Shown one piece after another: positions 1 to 7,931 of a stretch of 10,403 nt of DNA (its first letter is position 1; each line of letters opens with the position of its first letter). The stretch is taken from assembly GCA_946480565.1 (NCBI GenBank), contig CAMLKR010000069.1, positions 1 through 10,403 of the forward strand, written 5' to 3'. The notes under the pieces are model-generated. The model was not told where the DNA came from, searched no databases, and was given only the letters and a program-made list of their open reading frames with translations. The DNA is from an uncultured Arenimonas sp. (GTDB lineage: Bacteria; Pseudomonadota; Gammaproteobacteria; Xanthomonadales; Xanthomonadaceae). The translations under genes were made by a program, and so were the position numbers.

Positions 1-1631
1 AGTACGGCGACAACTGCGAGGTCTGCGGCAAGGCCTATTCGCCGACCGACCTGAAGAACCCGCGCTCGGTGGTCTCGGGCGCCGTGCCCGAGCTGCGCGA
101 CTCTGAGCATTATTTCTTCGAACTGGGCAAGTTCGAGGCCTTCCTGCGCGACTGGCTGGCCGGCGACGTCGCCCATCCGGCGGTGAAAGCCAAGCTCGGC
201 GAGTGGCTCGAAGGCGGCCTGCGCGACTGGGACATAAGCCGCGACGCGCCCTACTTCGGCTTCCCGATCCCGGACGCGCCAGGCAAGTTCTTCTACGTGT
301 GGCTGGATGCGCCGATCGGCTACCTGGCGTCGTTCAAGGCCCTGTGCGCCAACCAGGGCCTGGATTTCGGGGCGTTCACCGACGGCGCGCGCAATCGTGC
401 CGGCGAAACCGAGATGCACCATTTCCTCGGCAAGGACATCATCAACTTCCACGGCCTGTTCTGGCCGGCCATGCTGCACGGCGCCGGCTTCCGCGCGCCG
501 ACGGCGCTGCACGTCAACGGCTACCTGACGGTGAACGGCGCCAAGATGAGCAAGTCGCGCGGCACCTTCATCATGGCTCGCACCTATCTCGACGCGGGCC
601 TGCAGCCCGAGGCCCTGCGTTATTACTTCGCGGCGAAGTCGGGTGCCGGGGTCGACGATCTCGACCTCAACCTCGACGATCTGCGGGCCCGCGTGAACTC
701 CGATCTGGTGGGGAAACTCGTGAACCTGGGCAGCCGCGCCGCCGGATTCCTGGCCAAGCACTTCGACGGCCGGCTCTATCCGGAAGATGCCACGCGCTTC
801 GACGGCACCCTGTTCCTGGACCGCCAGATACTGCAGGACGCGGACCACGTCCGGGATTGGTACGGCAAAGGCAACTTCGCTTCCGTAACCCGCTGGCTGA
901 TGGCCTCGGCGGACGGGCTGAACAAGTTCTGGGATGAGCAGAAGCCATGGGTCCTCGCGAAGGATCCGCAGCGTTCGCAGCAGCTGCATGCGGTCGTCTC
1001 CGAGGCCCTGCGGGCCTTCTACCGGCTTTCCGTTTGCCTGTATCCGATCTGTCCGGAGCTTGCGACGAAGTCGCTCCGGCTTTTCGGCGTCGACACCGGG
1101 CCTACCTGGGCCGACCTTTCGAAAGTCATCACGCGAATGGCTGCATTCGAAGAACTCTTCACCCGCATCGACCCCAAGCAGATCGAGACCATGACCGACG
1201 CCAGCAAGGAAGACCTCAAGCCCGCCGAGGCCGCCGCCGCGAAGGCCGCGCCGGCGAAACCCGCCGAAAAGCCCGCTGCACCGGCGGCGAAGGCCGACGG
1301 CTTCATCGGCATCGAGGATTTCGCCAAGCTCGACCTGCGCATCGGCACCGTGCTCGAGTGCGGCTTCGTCGAAGGTTCGGACAAGCTTCTGCGTTTCCTG
1401 CTCGACGCCGGCGAACTCGGCCAGCGCCAGATCTTCTCCGGCATCCGCGGCAGCTATGGCGAGCCGGAAAAACTGGTCGGCCGCAAGGTCGTCTTCATCG
1501 CCAACCTGGCGCCGCGCAAGATGCGCTTCGGCCTGAGCGAGGGCATGATCCTGTCGGCCGGCTTCGACGGCGGCGCGCTGGCGCTGCTCGATGCCGACGC
1601 GGGCGCCCTGCCCGGCATGCCGGTGCGGTAA
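1..1631 (+). CDS. metG: Methionine--tRNA ligase (MetRS), 5' end outside the window
   Basis: Cytoplasmic class I aminoacyl-tRNA synthetase that charges tRNA-Met with methionine using ATP. The reading frame is open from base 3, and about 542 codons are visible. The N-terminal part, including the HIGH motif and the first zinc-binding Cys pair, lies to the left. Visible landmarks in order: the second CxxC of the zinc knuckle (codons at 15-26, Cys-Glu-Val-Cys), the conserved WLDAPIGY stretch near 300-325, FHGLFWPAML near 448-477, the KMSKS catalytic loop at 543-557, the anticodon-binding helical domain, an Ala/Lys/Pro-rich linker near 1215-1300, and a C-terminal EMAPII/Trbp111-like tRNA-binding domain from about 1300 to the stop, with the LDLRIGTV signature. 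The C-terminal domain makes this the long, dimeric MetRS type, as in E. coli (677 aa). A GTG at 69 is internal, because homologous sequence continues upstream of it. rsxA follows after 6 bp. Confidence 0.97.
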   Translation, partial: YGDNCEVCGKAYSPTDLKNPRSVVSGAVPELRDSEHYFFELGKFEAFLRDWLAGDVAHPAVKAKLGEWLEGGLRDWDISRDAPYFGFPIPDAPGKFFYVWLDAPIGYLASFKALCANQGLDFGAFTDGARNRAGETEMHHFLGKDIINFHGLFWPAMLHGAGFRAPTALHVNGYLTVNGAKMSKSRGTFIMARTYLDAGLQPEALRYYFAAKSGAGVDDLDLNLDDLRARVNSDLVGKLVNLGSRAAGFLAKHFDGRLYPEDATRFDGTLFLDRQILQDADHVRDWYGKGNFASVTRWLMASADGLNKFWDEQKPWVLAKDPQRSQQLHAVVSEALRAFYRLSVCLYPICPELATKSLRLFGVDTGPTWADLSKVITRMAAFEELFTRIDPKQIETMTDASKEDLKPAEAAAAKAAPAKPAEKPAAPAAKADGFIGIEDFAKLDLRIGTVLECGFVEGSDKLLRFLLDAGELGQRQIFSGIRGSYGEPEKLVGRKVVFIANLAPRKMRFGLSEGMILSAGFDGGALALLDADAGALPGMPVR

Positions 1632-1637
1632 GCGCGC

Positions 1638-2219
1638 ATGGACGAAATCGCCCTGCTGCTGGTCGGCGCGGTCTTCGTCAACAACTTCGTGCTGGTGAAG
1701 TTCCTCGGGCTGTGCCCGTTCATGGGCGTGTCGGGCAAGCTCGACGCCGCCTACGGCATGGCCCTGGCGACCGGCTTCGTGCTCACCCTGTCCTCCGCCC
1801 TGGCCTGGATGGTGCAGCACTGGCTGCTGGCGCCGCTGGGCCTGGACTATCTGCGTACCCTCGGCTTCATCCTGGTCATCGCGGCCGTGGTGCAGTTCAC
1901 CGAGATCGTGATGAACCGGCAGAGCCCGCGCCTGTACCGGGTCCTCGGCCTCTACCTGCCGCTGATCACCACCAACTGCGCGGTGCTGGGCGTGGCCCTG
2001 CTTAACGTGCAGGCGCGGCATTCGCTGTTCGAGGCGGTGCTGTACGGTTTCGGCGCGGCGCTGGGTTTCGGCCTGGTGCTGGTGCTGTTTTCGGCGATGC
2101 GCGAACGGCTGGAAACCGCCGACGTACCCGCCGCCTGGCGCGGCACGCCGATCGCCCTGGTCACGGCCGGGCTGATGTCGCTGGCCTTCATGGGCTTCTC
2201 CGGCCTGGTGCCGGCCTGA
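1638..2219 (+). CDS. rsxA: Electron transport complex subunit RsxA/RnfA
   Basis: Integral inner-membrane subunit of the Rnf/Rsx complex, which couples ferredoxin and NAD(H) electron transfer to an ion gradient; in E. coli the complex keeps SoxR reduced. The protein has 193 residues, the same length as E. coli RsxA, and is strongly hydrophobic with about six membrane segments. It carries the family stretches [19 protein letters not shown] (residues 14-32), [15 protein letters not shown] (109-123) and the C-terminal [14 protein letters not shown]. Cys26 and Cys114 sit where RnfA and its paralogue RnfE are known to share a membrane [2Fe-2S] cluster. The match is to RnfA rather than RnfE along the whole length. 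The start follows metG after 6 bp, with a weak GGTAAG Shine-Dalgarno that overlaps the metG stop. rsxB follows after 1 bp. No rnfE partner is present in the window. Confidence 0.96.
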   Translation: MDEIALLLVGAVFVNNFVLVKFLGLCPFMGVSGKLDAAYGMALATGFVLTLSSALAWMVQHWLLAPLGLDYLRTLGFILVIAAVVQFTEIVMNRQSPRLYRVLGLYLPLITTNCAVLGVALLNVQARHSLFEAVLYGFGAALGFGLVLVLFSAMRERLETADVPAAWRGTPIALVTAGLMSLAFMGFSGLVPA

Positions 2220-2220
2220 A

Positions 2221-2769
2221 ATGGCGTCCGCGGTGCTGGCGGTGGTGGGATTGGCGGCGCTGCTGGGGGCCCTGCTGGGCTGGGCCGCGCGTCGCTTCCG
2301 GGTCGAATCCGATCCGATGGTCGAGCGCATCGAACGGTTGCTGCCGCAGACCCAATGCGCCCAGTGTGGTTACCCCGGATGCCGGCCCTACGCGCAGGCC
2401 ATCGCCGCCGGACAAGCCGACATCAACCAATGCCCCCCGGGCGGCGAGGACGGCGTCAAGGCGCTGGCGGCGCTGCTGGGCCGCGAGCCCAAGCCGCTGA
2501 ACCCCGACAACGGCGAGGTGAAGCCGCCGGTGGTCGCCCTGATCGTCGAGGCCGACTGCATCGGCTGCACGAAATGCATCCAGGCCTGTCCGGTGGACGC
2601 CATCGTCGGCGGCCCCAAGCTGATGCATACCGTCATCGCCGAGCTCTGCACCGGCTGCGAGCTCTGCCTGCCGCCCTGCCCGGTGGACTGCATCGAGCTG
2701 GTGCCACCGGCGCCGCGCCCGGGCGAGTACCGCTGGCCGCGCCCGGCGCCGGGCCCGACCGCGGCATGA
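2221..2769 (+). CDS. rsxB: Electron transport complex subunit RsxB/RnfB (iron-sulfur protein)
   Basis: Membrane-anchored ferredoxin-like subunit that passes electrons within the Rnf/Rsx complex. The protein has 182 residues; E. coli RsxB has about 192. Order of parts: one N-terminal membrane anchor (about residues 3-22); the Fe-S domain with Cys46, Cys49, Cys54 and Cys71, including the typical [10 protein letters not shown] motif; and a pair of [4Fe-4S] ferredoxin motifs, Cys113-x2-Cys116-x2-Cys119-x3-Cys123 and Cys143-x2-Cys146-x2-Cys149-x3-Cys153. All expected cluster ligands are present, so the gene looks functional. The C-terminus is short and Pro/Arg-rich. The ATG lies 1 bp after the rsxA stop, which points to translational coupling. 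The gene ends 4 bp before the 3' end of the convergent TraB/GumN-family gene, so rnfC, rnfD, rnfG and rnfE do not follow. Confidence 0.95.
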   Translation: MASAVLAVVGLAALLGALLGWAARRFRVESDPMVERIERLLPQTQCAQCGYPGCRPYAQAIAAGQADINQCPPGGEDGVKALAALLGREPKPLNPDNGEVKPPVVALIVEADCIGCTKCIQACPVDAIVGGPKLMHTVIAELCTGCELCLPPCPVDCIELVPPAPRPGEYRWPRPAPGPTAA

Positions 2770-2773
2770 AACC

Positions 2774-3652
2774 TCAGAGGCGCTCGACCCGGTAACCCTT
2801 GGCGCGCAGCAGGGCAACCAGGCCATCGTCGCCGAGCAGATGCAGGGCGCCGACCACCACCAGGGTGTCGTCGGAACGGCTGTCGTCCAGCATCGCGCGC
2901 AGCCGCGGCAGCCAGGCCAGGTTGCGGTCGCGGTTGAGGCGGTTGTAGAGCGCCGGGTATTCGGCCTTGAGCTCGGCGCCGGTTTCGGCGAACAGGCCTT
3001 CGGCATCGCCCGAGCGCCAGAGCCGGTGCATGCGCCCGATCTCGGTGCGCGCCTCGGCCACCTCGTCCAGCGTTTCCTGCAGGGCGAGGGTCTGCTCCTG
3101 GGCCGGCATGGTGTCGAAGAAGGCGATCTGCTGGTCGAAGGTCTCGAGGCCGAGGGTGGGCTTGCCGGCCTTCACCGCGCGGTCCGCGAAGTGCTTGTCC
3201 AGGCCGAGCTCGGAATCCAGGCCCAGGGCCTGCATCTCGGTGACGCTGACGATCAGGCTGACGAACCAGGGCTCCATCGCCTGGAAGTTCTGCAGCGGCA
3301 GGCCGCGGCGCGCGGCGAAGGCCTCCAGCCTGGCCCAGCTGTCCGCCGGCAGCGTCTGCTGCAGGGTGAGGCCGTCGCCGCGCATCGCGGCCCGGGCCAT
3401 GCGCTGGGCGCCGGCCGGGTCGGCCATCTCGTCCGGGGACAGCTCGAACACCACCTGCTCGGCGTCGGCGAAGGCGGCGTCGGTACTGGGCGCCAGCGGA
3501 TAGTCGCCGGGCTTGAGCAGGTGGAAGGAGCCCAGCAGATAGACCGAATTGTCCGCGTCGCTGACCTTCCACAGCAGCGGACGGGGCGGTTCGGCCAGCG
3601 CGGGGCCGGCGGTGAGGGCGAGCAGCAGGGCGAGGATCCAGCGCTTGGACAT
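2774..3652 (-). CDS. TraB/GumN-family protein with signal peptide
   Basis: Predicted exported protein of 292 residues in the TraB/PrgY/GumN superfamily, which also includes the animal Tiki metalloproteases. The bacterial members' substrates are largely unknown, so no specific role is assigned. A Sec signal peptide spans residues 1-20, with likely cleavage at ALA|EPP. Family marks are GSFH near the N-terminus (residues 41-44), the acidic FELSP (69-73), the Leu-rich middle with GLDKHF (149-155) and LGLE (167-170), and the C-terminal GALHLLGDDGL (268-278), which supplies the second G-x2-H motif. The frame is open back to 3862, but the extra 70 codons overlap the upstream gene and lack its signal peptide, so the ATG at 3652 is preferred. 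No strong Shine-Dalgarno precedes it. The gene follows the DUF1684 gene after 19 bp and is probably cotranscribed with it and mutL. Confidence 0.9.
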   Translation of the reverse strand: MSKRWILALLLALTAGPALAEPPRPLLWKVSDADNSVYLLGSFHLLKPGDYPLAPSTDAAFADAEQVVFELSPDEMADPAGAQRMARAAMRGDGLTLQQTLPADSWARLEAFAARRGLPLQNFQAMEPWFVSLIVSVTEMQALGLDSELGLDKHFADRAVKAGKPTLGLETFDQQIAFFDTMPAQEQTLALQETLDEVAEARTEIGRMHRLWRSGDAEGLFAETGAELKAEYPALYNRLNRDRNLAWLPRLRAMLDDSRSDDTLVVVGALHLLGDDGLVALLRAKGYRVERL

Positions 3653-3671
3653 TCGGGGGACTCGGTGGGGA

Positions 3672-4658
3672 TTATTCGGGGAAGGGGCGCGGCTTCTTCT
3701 CGCCGGCCTCGACCCGCAGGTCGAGCCGGTTCTCGGGCAGCGGCATCGGGCAGGTCGAGTAGGCGGTGAAGGCGCAGGGCGGGTTGTAGGCCTTGTTGAA
3801 GTCGAGCACGGTGGTGCCGTCGCGGCCGGCCGGGTCGGCATAGACCATGCGCGAGGCGGCATAGGTCTCGTGGCCGCTGGTGCGGTCGGCGAAGGTGAAG
3901 AACAGGCGGCCGTCGCCCTCGTCCACCGCCTGCATCCGGAACTCGCGCTCCACCGTCTCGCCCGCCTCGTTCTTCACCGGGGCGGTGAAGGTGAGCGTGC
4001 CCGGGTTGGCCATCTCCTCGACCATGCCCAGCACGTTGACAATCTCGACCGTCTGGCCCGGCGGATGCGGCTCGAACTTCGCCACGAAGCGCATCTGCGG
4101 ATTGATGTCGAAGTAGTCCAGGCCCGGGAAGGTGGTGCGGGTGCGCGCGAAGGCATTGCGCACGCGCAGCCCGTAGCGCCCGGCGCGTTCGATCAGGATG
4201 AAGCTGGCGTCACCCTTGTTGAAGCCGACCACGGTCGGCGTGCCGCGGCTGTCGGGCACCAGGGTCACCAGGGCCTCCGGCTCGGGCACCTGGCCGTCGA
4301 TGGTGACCTCGGCCTCGACGCCGGGATGCAGGCGCAGCGTCGCCGTGCCGTCCTTGCCCAGGCTGAGCATGCCGACCTGGGCCGGCCCGACCGACAGGCG
4401 CGTGCCGTTGTCCTGGGCCGAGCCGACATAGGTCGAACCCGGCGTCAGCCAGTGCATGCCGACCAGGGACAGCCAGCCGTCCGGGCGGGTGAGCCTGGCG
4501 ACGCGCTCGTCGCGCCAGGCCAGGATCTCGCCCTCGTACTTCAGGCGTTCGGCCTTGGCCGAACGGGCCCCGGCCTCGGCCTGGGCTGTGTCCTGCCCGC
4601 CGCCGCAGGCGGCCAGCAGCAGGGTCAGGGCGATCGGCGGCAGCACACGCAGGTTCAT
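3672..4658 (-). CDS. DUF1684-family lipoprotein
   Basis: Predicted lipoprotein of 328 residues whose function is not established. The N-terminus is a short lipoprotein signal ending in the lipobox Leu-Ala-Ala-Cys, with Cys18 as the lipidated residue and Gly-Gly-Gly after it, which allows transport to the outer membrane. The rest matches the DUF1684 family: DGWLSLVGMHWL (residues 60-71), RTRTTFPGLDYF (172-183), and the highly typical C-terminal stretch DFNKAYNPPCAF...CPMPLPENRL (286-311), followed by AGEK (318-321). The ATG at 4658 overlaps the mutL stop by one base (TGATG), and a good Shine-Dalgarno (GAGGGG) lies about 5 nt upstream inside mutL. This strongly supports the start and coupling to mutL, although the product has no evident link to DNA repair. 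The frame is open 25 codons further upstream, but those overlap mutL and lack the lipobox arrangement. Confidence 0.9.
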   Translation of the reverse strand: MNLRVLPPIALTLLLAACGGGQDTAQAEAGARSAKAERLKYEGEILAWRDERVARLTRPDGWLSLVGMHWLTPGSTYVGSAQDNGTRLSVGPAQVGMLSLGKDGTATLRLHPGVEAEVTIDGQVPEPEALVTLVPDSRGTPTVVGFNKGDASFILIERAGRYGLRVRNAFARTRTTFPGLDYFDINPQMRFVAKFEPHPPGQTVEIVNVLGMVEEMANPGTLTFTAPVKNEAGETVEREFRMQAVDEGDGRLFFTFADRTSGHETYAASRMVYADPAGRDGTTVLDFNKAYNPPCAFTAYSTCPMPLPENRLDLRVEAGEKKPRPFPE

Positions 4659-6430
4659 CAGCGTCCCCTCAGGAACAATCGGTCGAGTTCGGCCTTGGTC
4701 AGCTGGACCCAGGTCGGGCGGCCATGATTGCACTGGCCGCTGCGCTCGGTGGATTCCATGTCGCGCAACAGTGCGTTCATCTCGGGCAAGCTGAGCCGGC
4801 GGTTGGCGCGCACCGAGGTATGACAGGCCAGGGTGGACAGGAGTTCATTGCGCGCCTCCTCGAGCCGGCGGCTGGCGCCGTGCTCGCGCAGGTCGCCCAA
4901 CACGTCCAGCACCAGGGCACGCGGATCGAGGTCGGCCAGCAGGGTCGGCACGCTGCGCAGGCTCAGGGCCTGCGGACCGGCGCGGCGCAGCTCGAAGCCG
5001 TAGGCGGCCAGGGTGTCGGCGTGCTGTTCGGCCAGGTCGGCCTCGCGCTCGGACACCGCCAGCGACAGCGGCACCAGCAGCGGCTGCGAACGGATGCCCT
5101 CGCCGTCGCGGGCGGCCTTGAGCCGTTCGTAGGTGATGCGTTCGTGGGCCGCGTGCATGTCCACGAGGATGAGGCCGTGGGCGTTCTCGGCGAGTACGAA
5201 TATGCCGTGCAGTTGCGCCAGTGCATAACCCAGCGGCGGCGCTTCGGCCTCGTTGGCGGCAGGCATCGGGCCGGCGATGGACGCGGATACCGGGGCCGAC
5301 GTCCCGCCGTAGAGCGCGGCATACCCCGCCATCGCTTCGCGCACCGGCAGGCCCAGGCCTCCCTGCGCCGGCGTGGCCCAGCCCGTCGGCGCGGCGGCCG
5401 GCAGCGAAAGGTCGTGGCCCGCCGCCAGGCCCGCGCGGGTAGAGGCCAGGGCCTCGTGCAGGGTGCGGTAGATGAACTCATGCACCAGCCGCTGCTCGCG
5501 GAAGCGCACCTCGTGCTTGGCCGGATGCACGTTCACGTCGACCTGGCGCGGGTCGCATTCGAGGAACAGCACGAAGGCCGGGTAGCGGCCGTGGAAGAGC
5601 ACGTCGGCATAGGCCTGGCGCACCGCATGGGCCACGGTGCGGTCGCGCACCGCGCGGCCGTTGACGTAGAAGTACTGCTGGTCGGCGCTGGAGCGCGCGG
5701 CCGTCGGCAGCCCGACCCAGCCGTGCAGGCGCAGGCCGGCGCCGGCGTGTCCGATCTGCAGGCACTGCGAGGTGAACTCCTCGCCCAGGGCCTCGGCCAC
5801 GCGCCGCGCGCGCTCGGCGCCGTCGCGCACCGGCTTGTAGTGCCGCGACAGCCGGCCGTTGTGGCTGATGCGCAGTTCGACGTCCGGCCGCGCCAGCGCC
5901 AGGGACCGCAGCCATTCCTCGATGTGGCCGAGTTCCGTTCGCTCGGCGCGCAGGAACTTGCGCCGGGCCGGCACATTGAAGAACAGGTCGCGCACCTCGA
6001 CCGTGGTGCCCGCCGGATGCGGGTGCGGCTGCGGCGGCGCGACCTTGCCGCCGTCAACCTCCAGCCGGACGCCATGGTCCTGCGCGGCGGTGCGCGAGCT
6101 CAGCGCGAAGCGGCTGACCGAGGCGATCGACGGCAGGGCTTCGCCGCGGAAGCCGAGCGTGGCGACTTCCTCGAGGTCGTCGAGCGAGGTGATCTTGCTG
6201 GTGGCGTGGCGCGAGATCGCCAGCGGCAACTCGGCGGCCGGGATGCCGCCGCCATCGTCGCGGATCCGGATCAGGCGGATGCCGCCCTCCTCCAGGTCGA
6301 TGTCGACGCGGGTGGCGCCGGCATCCAGCGCGTTCTCCACCAGTTCCTTCACCACCGACGCGGGCCGTTCGACCACCTCGCCGGCGGCGATCTGGTTGAC
6401 GAGGGTGTCGGGAAGCTGCTGGATCGGCAC
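4658..6430 (-). CDS. mutL: DNA mismatch repair protein MutL
   Basis: GHKL ATPase that links MutS mismatch recognition to strand removal. The protein has 590 residues. The N-terminal ATPase (about 1-330) has the catalytic Glu29 and Asn33 in [13 protein letters not shown], the DDGGGI loop (58-63), the TLGFRGEAL stretch (91-99) and the [20 protein letters not shown] block (141-160). A Pro/Ala-rich linker of about 65 residues follows, then the C-terminal dimerisation domain from about residue 400. That domain carries [12 protein letters not shown] (424-435), which fits the MutL endonuclease motif DQHA(X)2E(X)4E except for Met in place of Gln, plus ACH (535-537) and CNHGRP (567-572), counterparts of the other metal-site motifs. 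It is therefore probably a nicking MutL of the kind found in species without MutH. The start codon is GTG, with only a weak AGG upstream. The stop overlaps the next gene's ATG by one base. Confidence 0.97.
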   Translation of the reverse strand: MPIQQLPDTLVNQIAAGEVVERPASVVKELVENALDAGATRVDIDLEEGGIRLIRIRDDGGGIPAAELPLAISRHATSKITSLDDLEEVATLGFRGEALPSIASVSRFALSSRTAAQDHGVRLEVDGGKVAPPQPHPHPAGTTVEVRDLFFNVPARRKFLRAERTELGHIEEWLRSLALARPDVELRISHNGRLSRHYKPVRDGAERARRVAEALGEEFTSQCLQIGHAGAGLRLHGWVGLPTAARSSADQQYFYVNGRAVRDRTVAHAVRQAYADVLFHGRYPAFVLFLECDPRQVDVNVHPAKHEVRFREQRLVHEFIYRTLHEALASTRAGLAAGHDLSLPAAAPTGWATPAQGGLGLPVREAMAGYAALYGGTSAPVSASIAGPMPAANEAEAPPLGYALAQLHGIFVLAENAHGLILVDMHAAHERITYERLKAARDGEGIRSQPLLVPLSLAVSEREADLAEQHADTLAAYGFELRRAGPQALSLRSVPTLLADLDPRALVLDVLGDLREHGASRRLEEARNELLSTLACHTSVRANRRLSLPEMNALLRDMESTERSGQCNHGRPTWVQLTKAELDRLFLRGR

Positions 6431-6439
6431 GGCCTGGCG

Positions 6440-6459
6440 GGTCTCGGACTGGCGAGACC
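6440..6459 (-). repeat. Inverted repeat just upstream of mutL
   Basis: A perfect 7-bp inverted repeat, GGTCTCG (6440-6446) and CGAGACC (6453-6459), is separated by 6 bp and ends 9 bp before the mutL GTG. On the mutL strand a TATCAT hexamer (6467 to 6462), a 5/6 match to the -10 consensus, lies directly upstream, but no good -35 is visible. The repeat could be an RNA hairpin in a transcript reading through from amiB, or an operator covering the start of a mutL transcript. No T-run follows, so it is not a standard intrinsic terminator. The structure is plain to see; any function is a guess. Confidence 0.4.
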
Positions 6460-6482
6460 GGATGATAGCAGCGGGGCCGGGC

Positions 6483-7838
6483 CTACTCGGGCAGCGAGGC
6501 GACGGCGGTGGCCGTGGCCGCCGGGATCGTCAGGCGTTCGCCGATGCGCACCGTGTCGCCCTGCAGCTTGTTGGCGGCGCGGATGCTCTGCATCGGCACG
6601 CCGTGGCGGGCGGCGATCAGGCTCAGGGTCTCGCCGCGGCTGACCACGTGCTGGCGGCTGCCGACGAACTGGCCCTGGCGGGCGGCATACCAAGTGCCCG
6701 GGGGCGCCTGGTTGGCGAAATAGCTGCGCACCCCGCTGACGATGGCGGCGGCCATGCGGCTGCGGTAGGCCGGATCGCTCAGCCTGGCCTCTTCGCCGGG
6801 GTTGGAGATGAAGCCGGTTTCGACCAGCATCGAAGGCACGTCGGGCGAACGCAGCACCACGAAGTTGGCGCGCTCGATCTGCGGCTTGTGCGCCTTGCCG
6901 ACCTGCTTGAGCGCCGACAGCACTTCGCTGGCCACGTCGTCGGAGACGCGCATGGTGGCGTTCTGCGACAGGTCCAGCAGCACCGCCGCGAGGTTCTTGT
7001 CGCGCGCGTCCAGCTCGACGCCGCCGACCAGGTCGGCCGCGTTTTCCTGGTCGGCCAGCCAGCGCGCGGCCTCCGAGGAGGCACCGCGCAGCGACAGCAC
7101 GTACACCGAAGCGCCGCTGGCGGCGCGGTTGTGCGCGGCGTCGGCGTGCACGGAGATGAAAAGATCGGCCTGCGCTTCGCGGGCGATCATGTAGCGCTGC
7201 TCGAGCGGGATGAACACATCGCGGTCGCGCACAAGGAAAGCCTGCATGCCCGGGTCGGCGTTGATCTGCGCGGCGAGTTCGCGCGCCACCGCCAGGGTGA
7301 TGTCCTTCTCGTACTTGCGGCTCGGGCCGATGGCACCCGGGTCCTTGCCGCCGTGGCCGGCGTCGATGGCGATGATCAGCTTGCGGTCGCCGCTGCCGAT
7401 GACGTCCTGCACGGTGCGCGCCGGCGCCGGCTTGCCGGCGACCGTGGCGGTTTCGGTGAACAGTTCCAGCACCAGGCGCGCACTGTTGCCCTCGCGCTCG
7501 AGGCGGCTGCGCGGCTTCACTTCGCGGCCCAGGTCGAACACGACGCGGAGGTCGGACTCGGCCGGCTTGCCGGTGCGCACGCCGGCGACCACGCCGTTCG
7601 GGGCCGGCGCCTTGTAGCCGCCCGCCAGCGAACTGCCGGACAGGTCCAGCACCAGGCGATCGGGGTTGGCGAGGGTGAAAACCTTGTAGTCGACCGGACC
7701 GGTCAGGTCGAGCACGGCGCGGGTGCCTGAGTCGCTTTCGACCAGGCTCAGGCCCTTGAGCTGGGCGGCCTGGGCGCCAAACGCCACCAGACCCAGCAGG
7801 GTCGAGGCGATCAGCACGAAGGCGGGATTCCGGCGCAT
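6483..7838 (-). CDS. amiB: N-acetylmuramoyl-L-alanine amidase, AmiB type (AMIN-Amidase_3-LysM)
   Basis: Periplasmic zinc amidase that cuts the bond between muramic acid and L-alanine, used to split septal peptidoglycan. The protein has 451 residues. Order: Sec signal peptide (1-24 or 25, AQA|AQ), AMIN domain (about 26-128) for septal targeting, Amidase_3 domain (about 153-375) and a C-terminal LysM domain (about 396-440). The zinc ligands are visible as His162 ([10 protein letters not shown]), Glu177 (YEKDI) and His231 (SVHAD), with catalytic Glu340 in VETGFISNP. Residues 254-305 form the regulatory insert (SSEAARWLA...LLDLSQ) that holds such enzymes inactive until an EnvC- or NlpD-type activator binds. 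LysM and the place between tsaE and mutL fit E. coli AmiB, but databases may name it AmiC. The start at 7838 gives a proper signal peptide; a TTG 12 codons upstream adds only an unlikely leader. No clear Shine-Dalgarno was found. Confidence 0.94.
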   Translation of the reverse strand: MRRNPAFVLIASTLLGLVAFGAQAAQLKGLSLVESDSGTRAVLDLTGPVDYKVFTLANPDRLVLDLSGSSLAGGYKAPAPNGVVAGVRTGKPAESDLRVVFDLGREVKPRSRLEREGNSARLVLELFTETATVAGKPAPARTVQDVIGSGDRKLIIAIDAGHGGKDPGAIGPSRKYEKDITLAVARELAAQINADPGMQAFLVRDRDVFIPLEQRYMIAREAQADLFISVHADAAHNRAASGASVYVLSLRGASSEAARWLADQENAADLVGGVELDARDKNLAAVLLDLSQNATMRVSDDVASEVLSALKQVGKAHKPQIERANFVVLRSPDVPSMLVETGFISNPGEEARLSDPAYRSRMAAAIVSGVRSYFANQAPPGTWYAARQGQFVGSRQHVVSRGETLSLIAARHGVPMQSIRAANKLQGDTVRIGERLTIPAATATAVASLPE

Positions 7839-7855
7839 GGGCGGGATTGAACCAC

Positions 7856-7894
7856 CGGATTCCGGGAAAAGCAAGAAATTTCCTTTGGAATCCG
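7856..7894 (-). repeat. Two-tier imperfect inverted repeat in the amiB leader
   Basis: An 8-bp outer inverted repeat, CGGATTCC (7856-7863) and GGAATCCG (7887-7894), encloses a 5-bp inner one, GGAAA (7865-7869) and TTTCC (7879-7883), around a 9-nt loop. The element sits in the most AT-rich part of the window, 17 bp upstream of the amiB ATG. It could be a leader RNA stem-loop or an operator. No T-run follows on the amiB strand, so it is unlikely to be an intrinsic terminator. I found no convincing -35/-10 pair in the gap. The pairing is read directly from the sequence; its role is unknown. Confidence 0.45.
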
Positions 7895-7931
7895 TAGCCT
7901 GCCCGACCTTCCTAGAATTCGCCCAAGCAGA

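Noticed and set aside
1215..1300. Ala/Lys/Pro-rich repetitive stretch in metG.
   Set aside because: It is the ordinary flexible linker between the anticodon-binding and C-terminal tRNA-binding domains of long MetRS proteins, not a separate repeat element.
3653..3862. Possible 70-codon N-terminal extension of the TraB/GumN-family gene.
   Set aside because: The extension overlaps the conserved C-terminal coding part of the DUF1684 gene, and the ATG at 3652 begins a clean signal peptide.
4724..7730. Very long + strand open frames opposite mutL and amiB (for example 4724-6643 and 5859-7730).
   Set aside because: They lie antisense to clearly conserved genes, have low-complexity Arg/Ala/Gly-rich translations and show no recognisable family. 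Such frames are expected opposite GC-rich coding DNA.
7840..7856. On the - strand the bases look like a tRNA T-arm: GGTGG, loop TTCAATC, CCGCC, with full stem pairing.
   Set aside because: No matching acceptor, D or anticodon arm lies at the right distance, no CCA follows, and the amiB start codon and signal peptide begin at once. At most it is an old tRNA fragment; chance is as likely.
7839..7874. TTG start 12 codons upstream of the chosen amiB start.
   Set aside because: It would put uncharged and Pro/Gly residues in front of an otherwise standard signal peptide, and the codons lie within the inverted-repeat leader.
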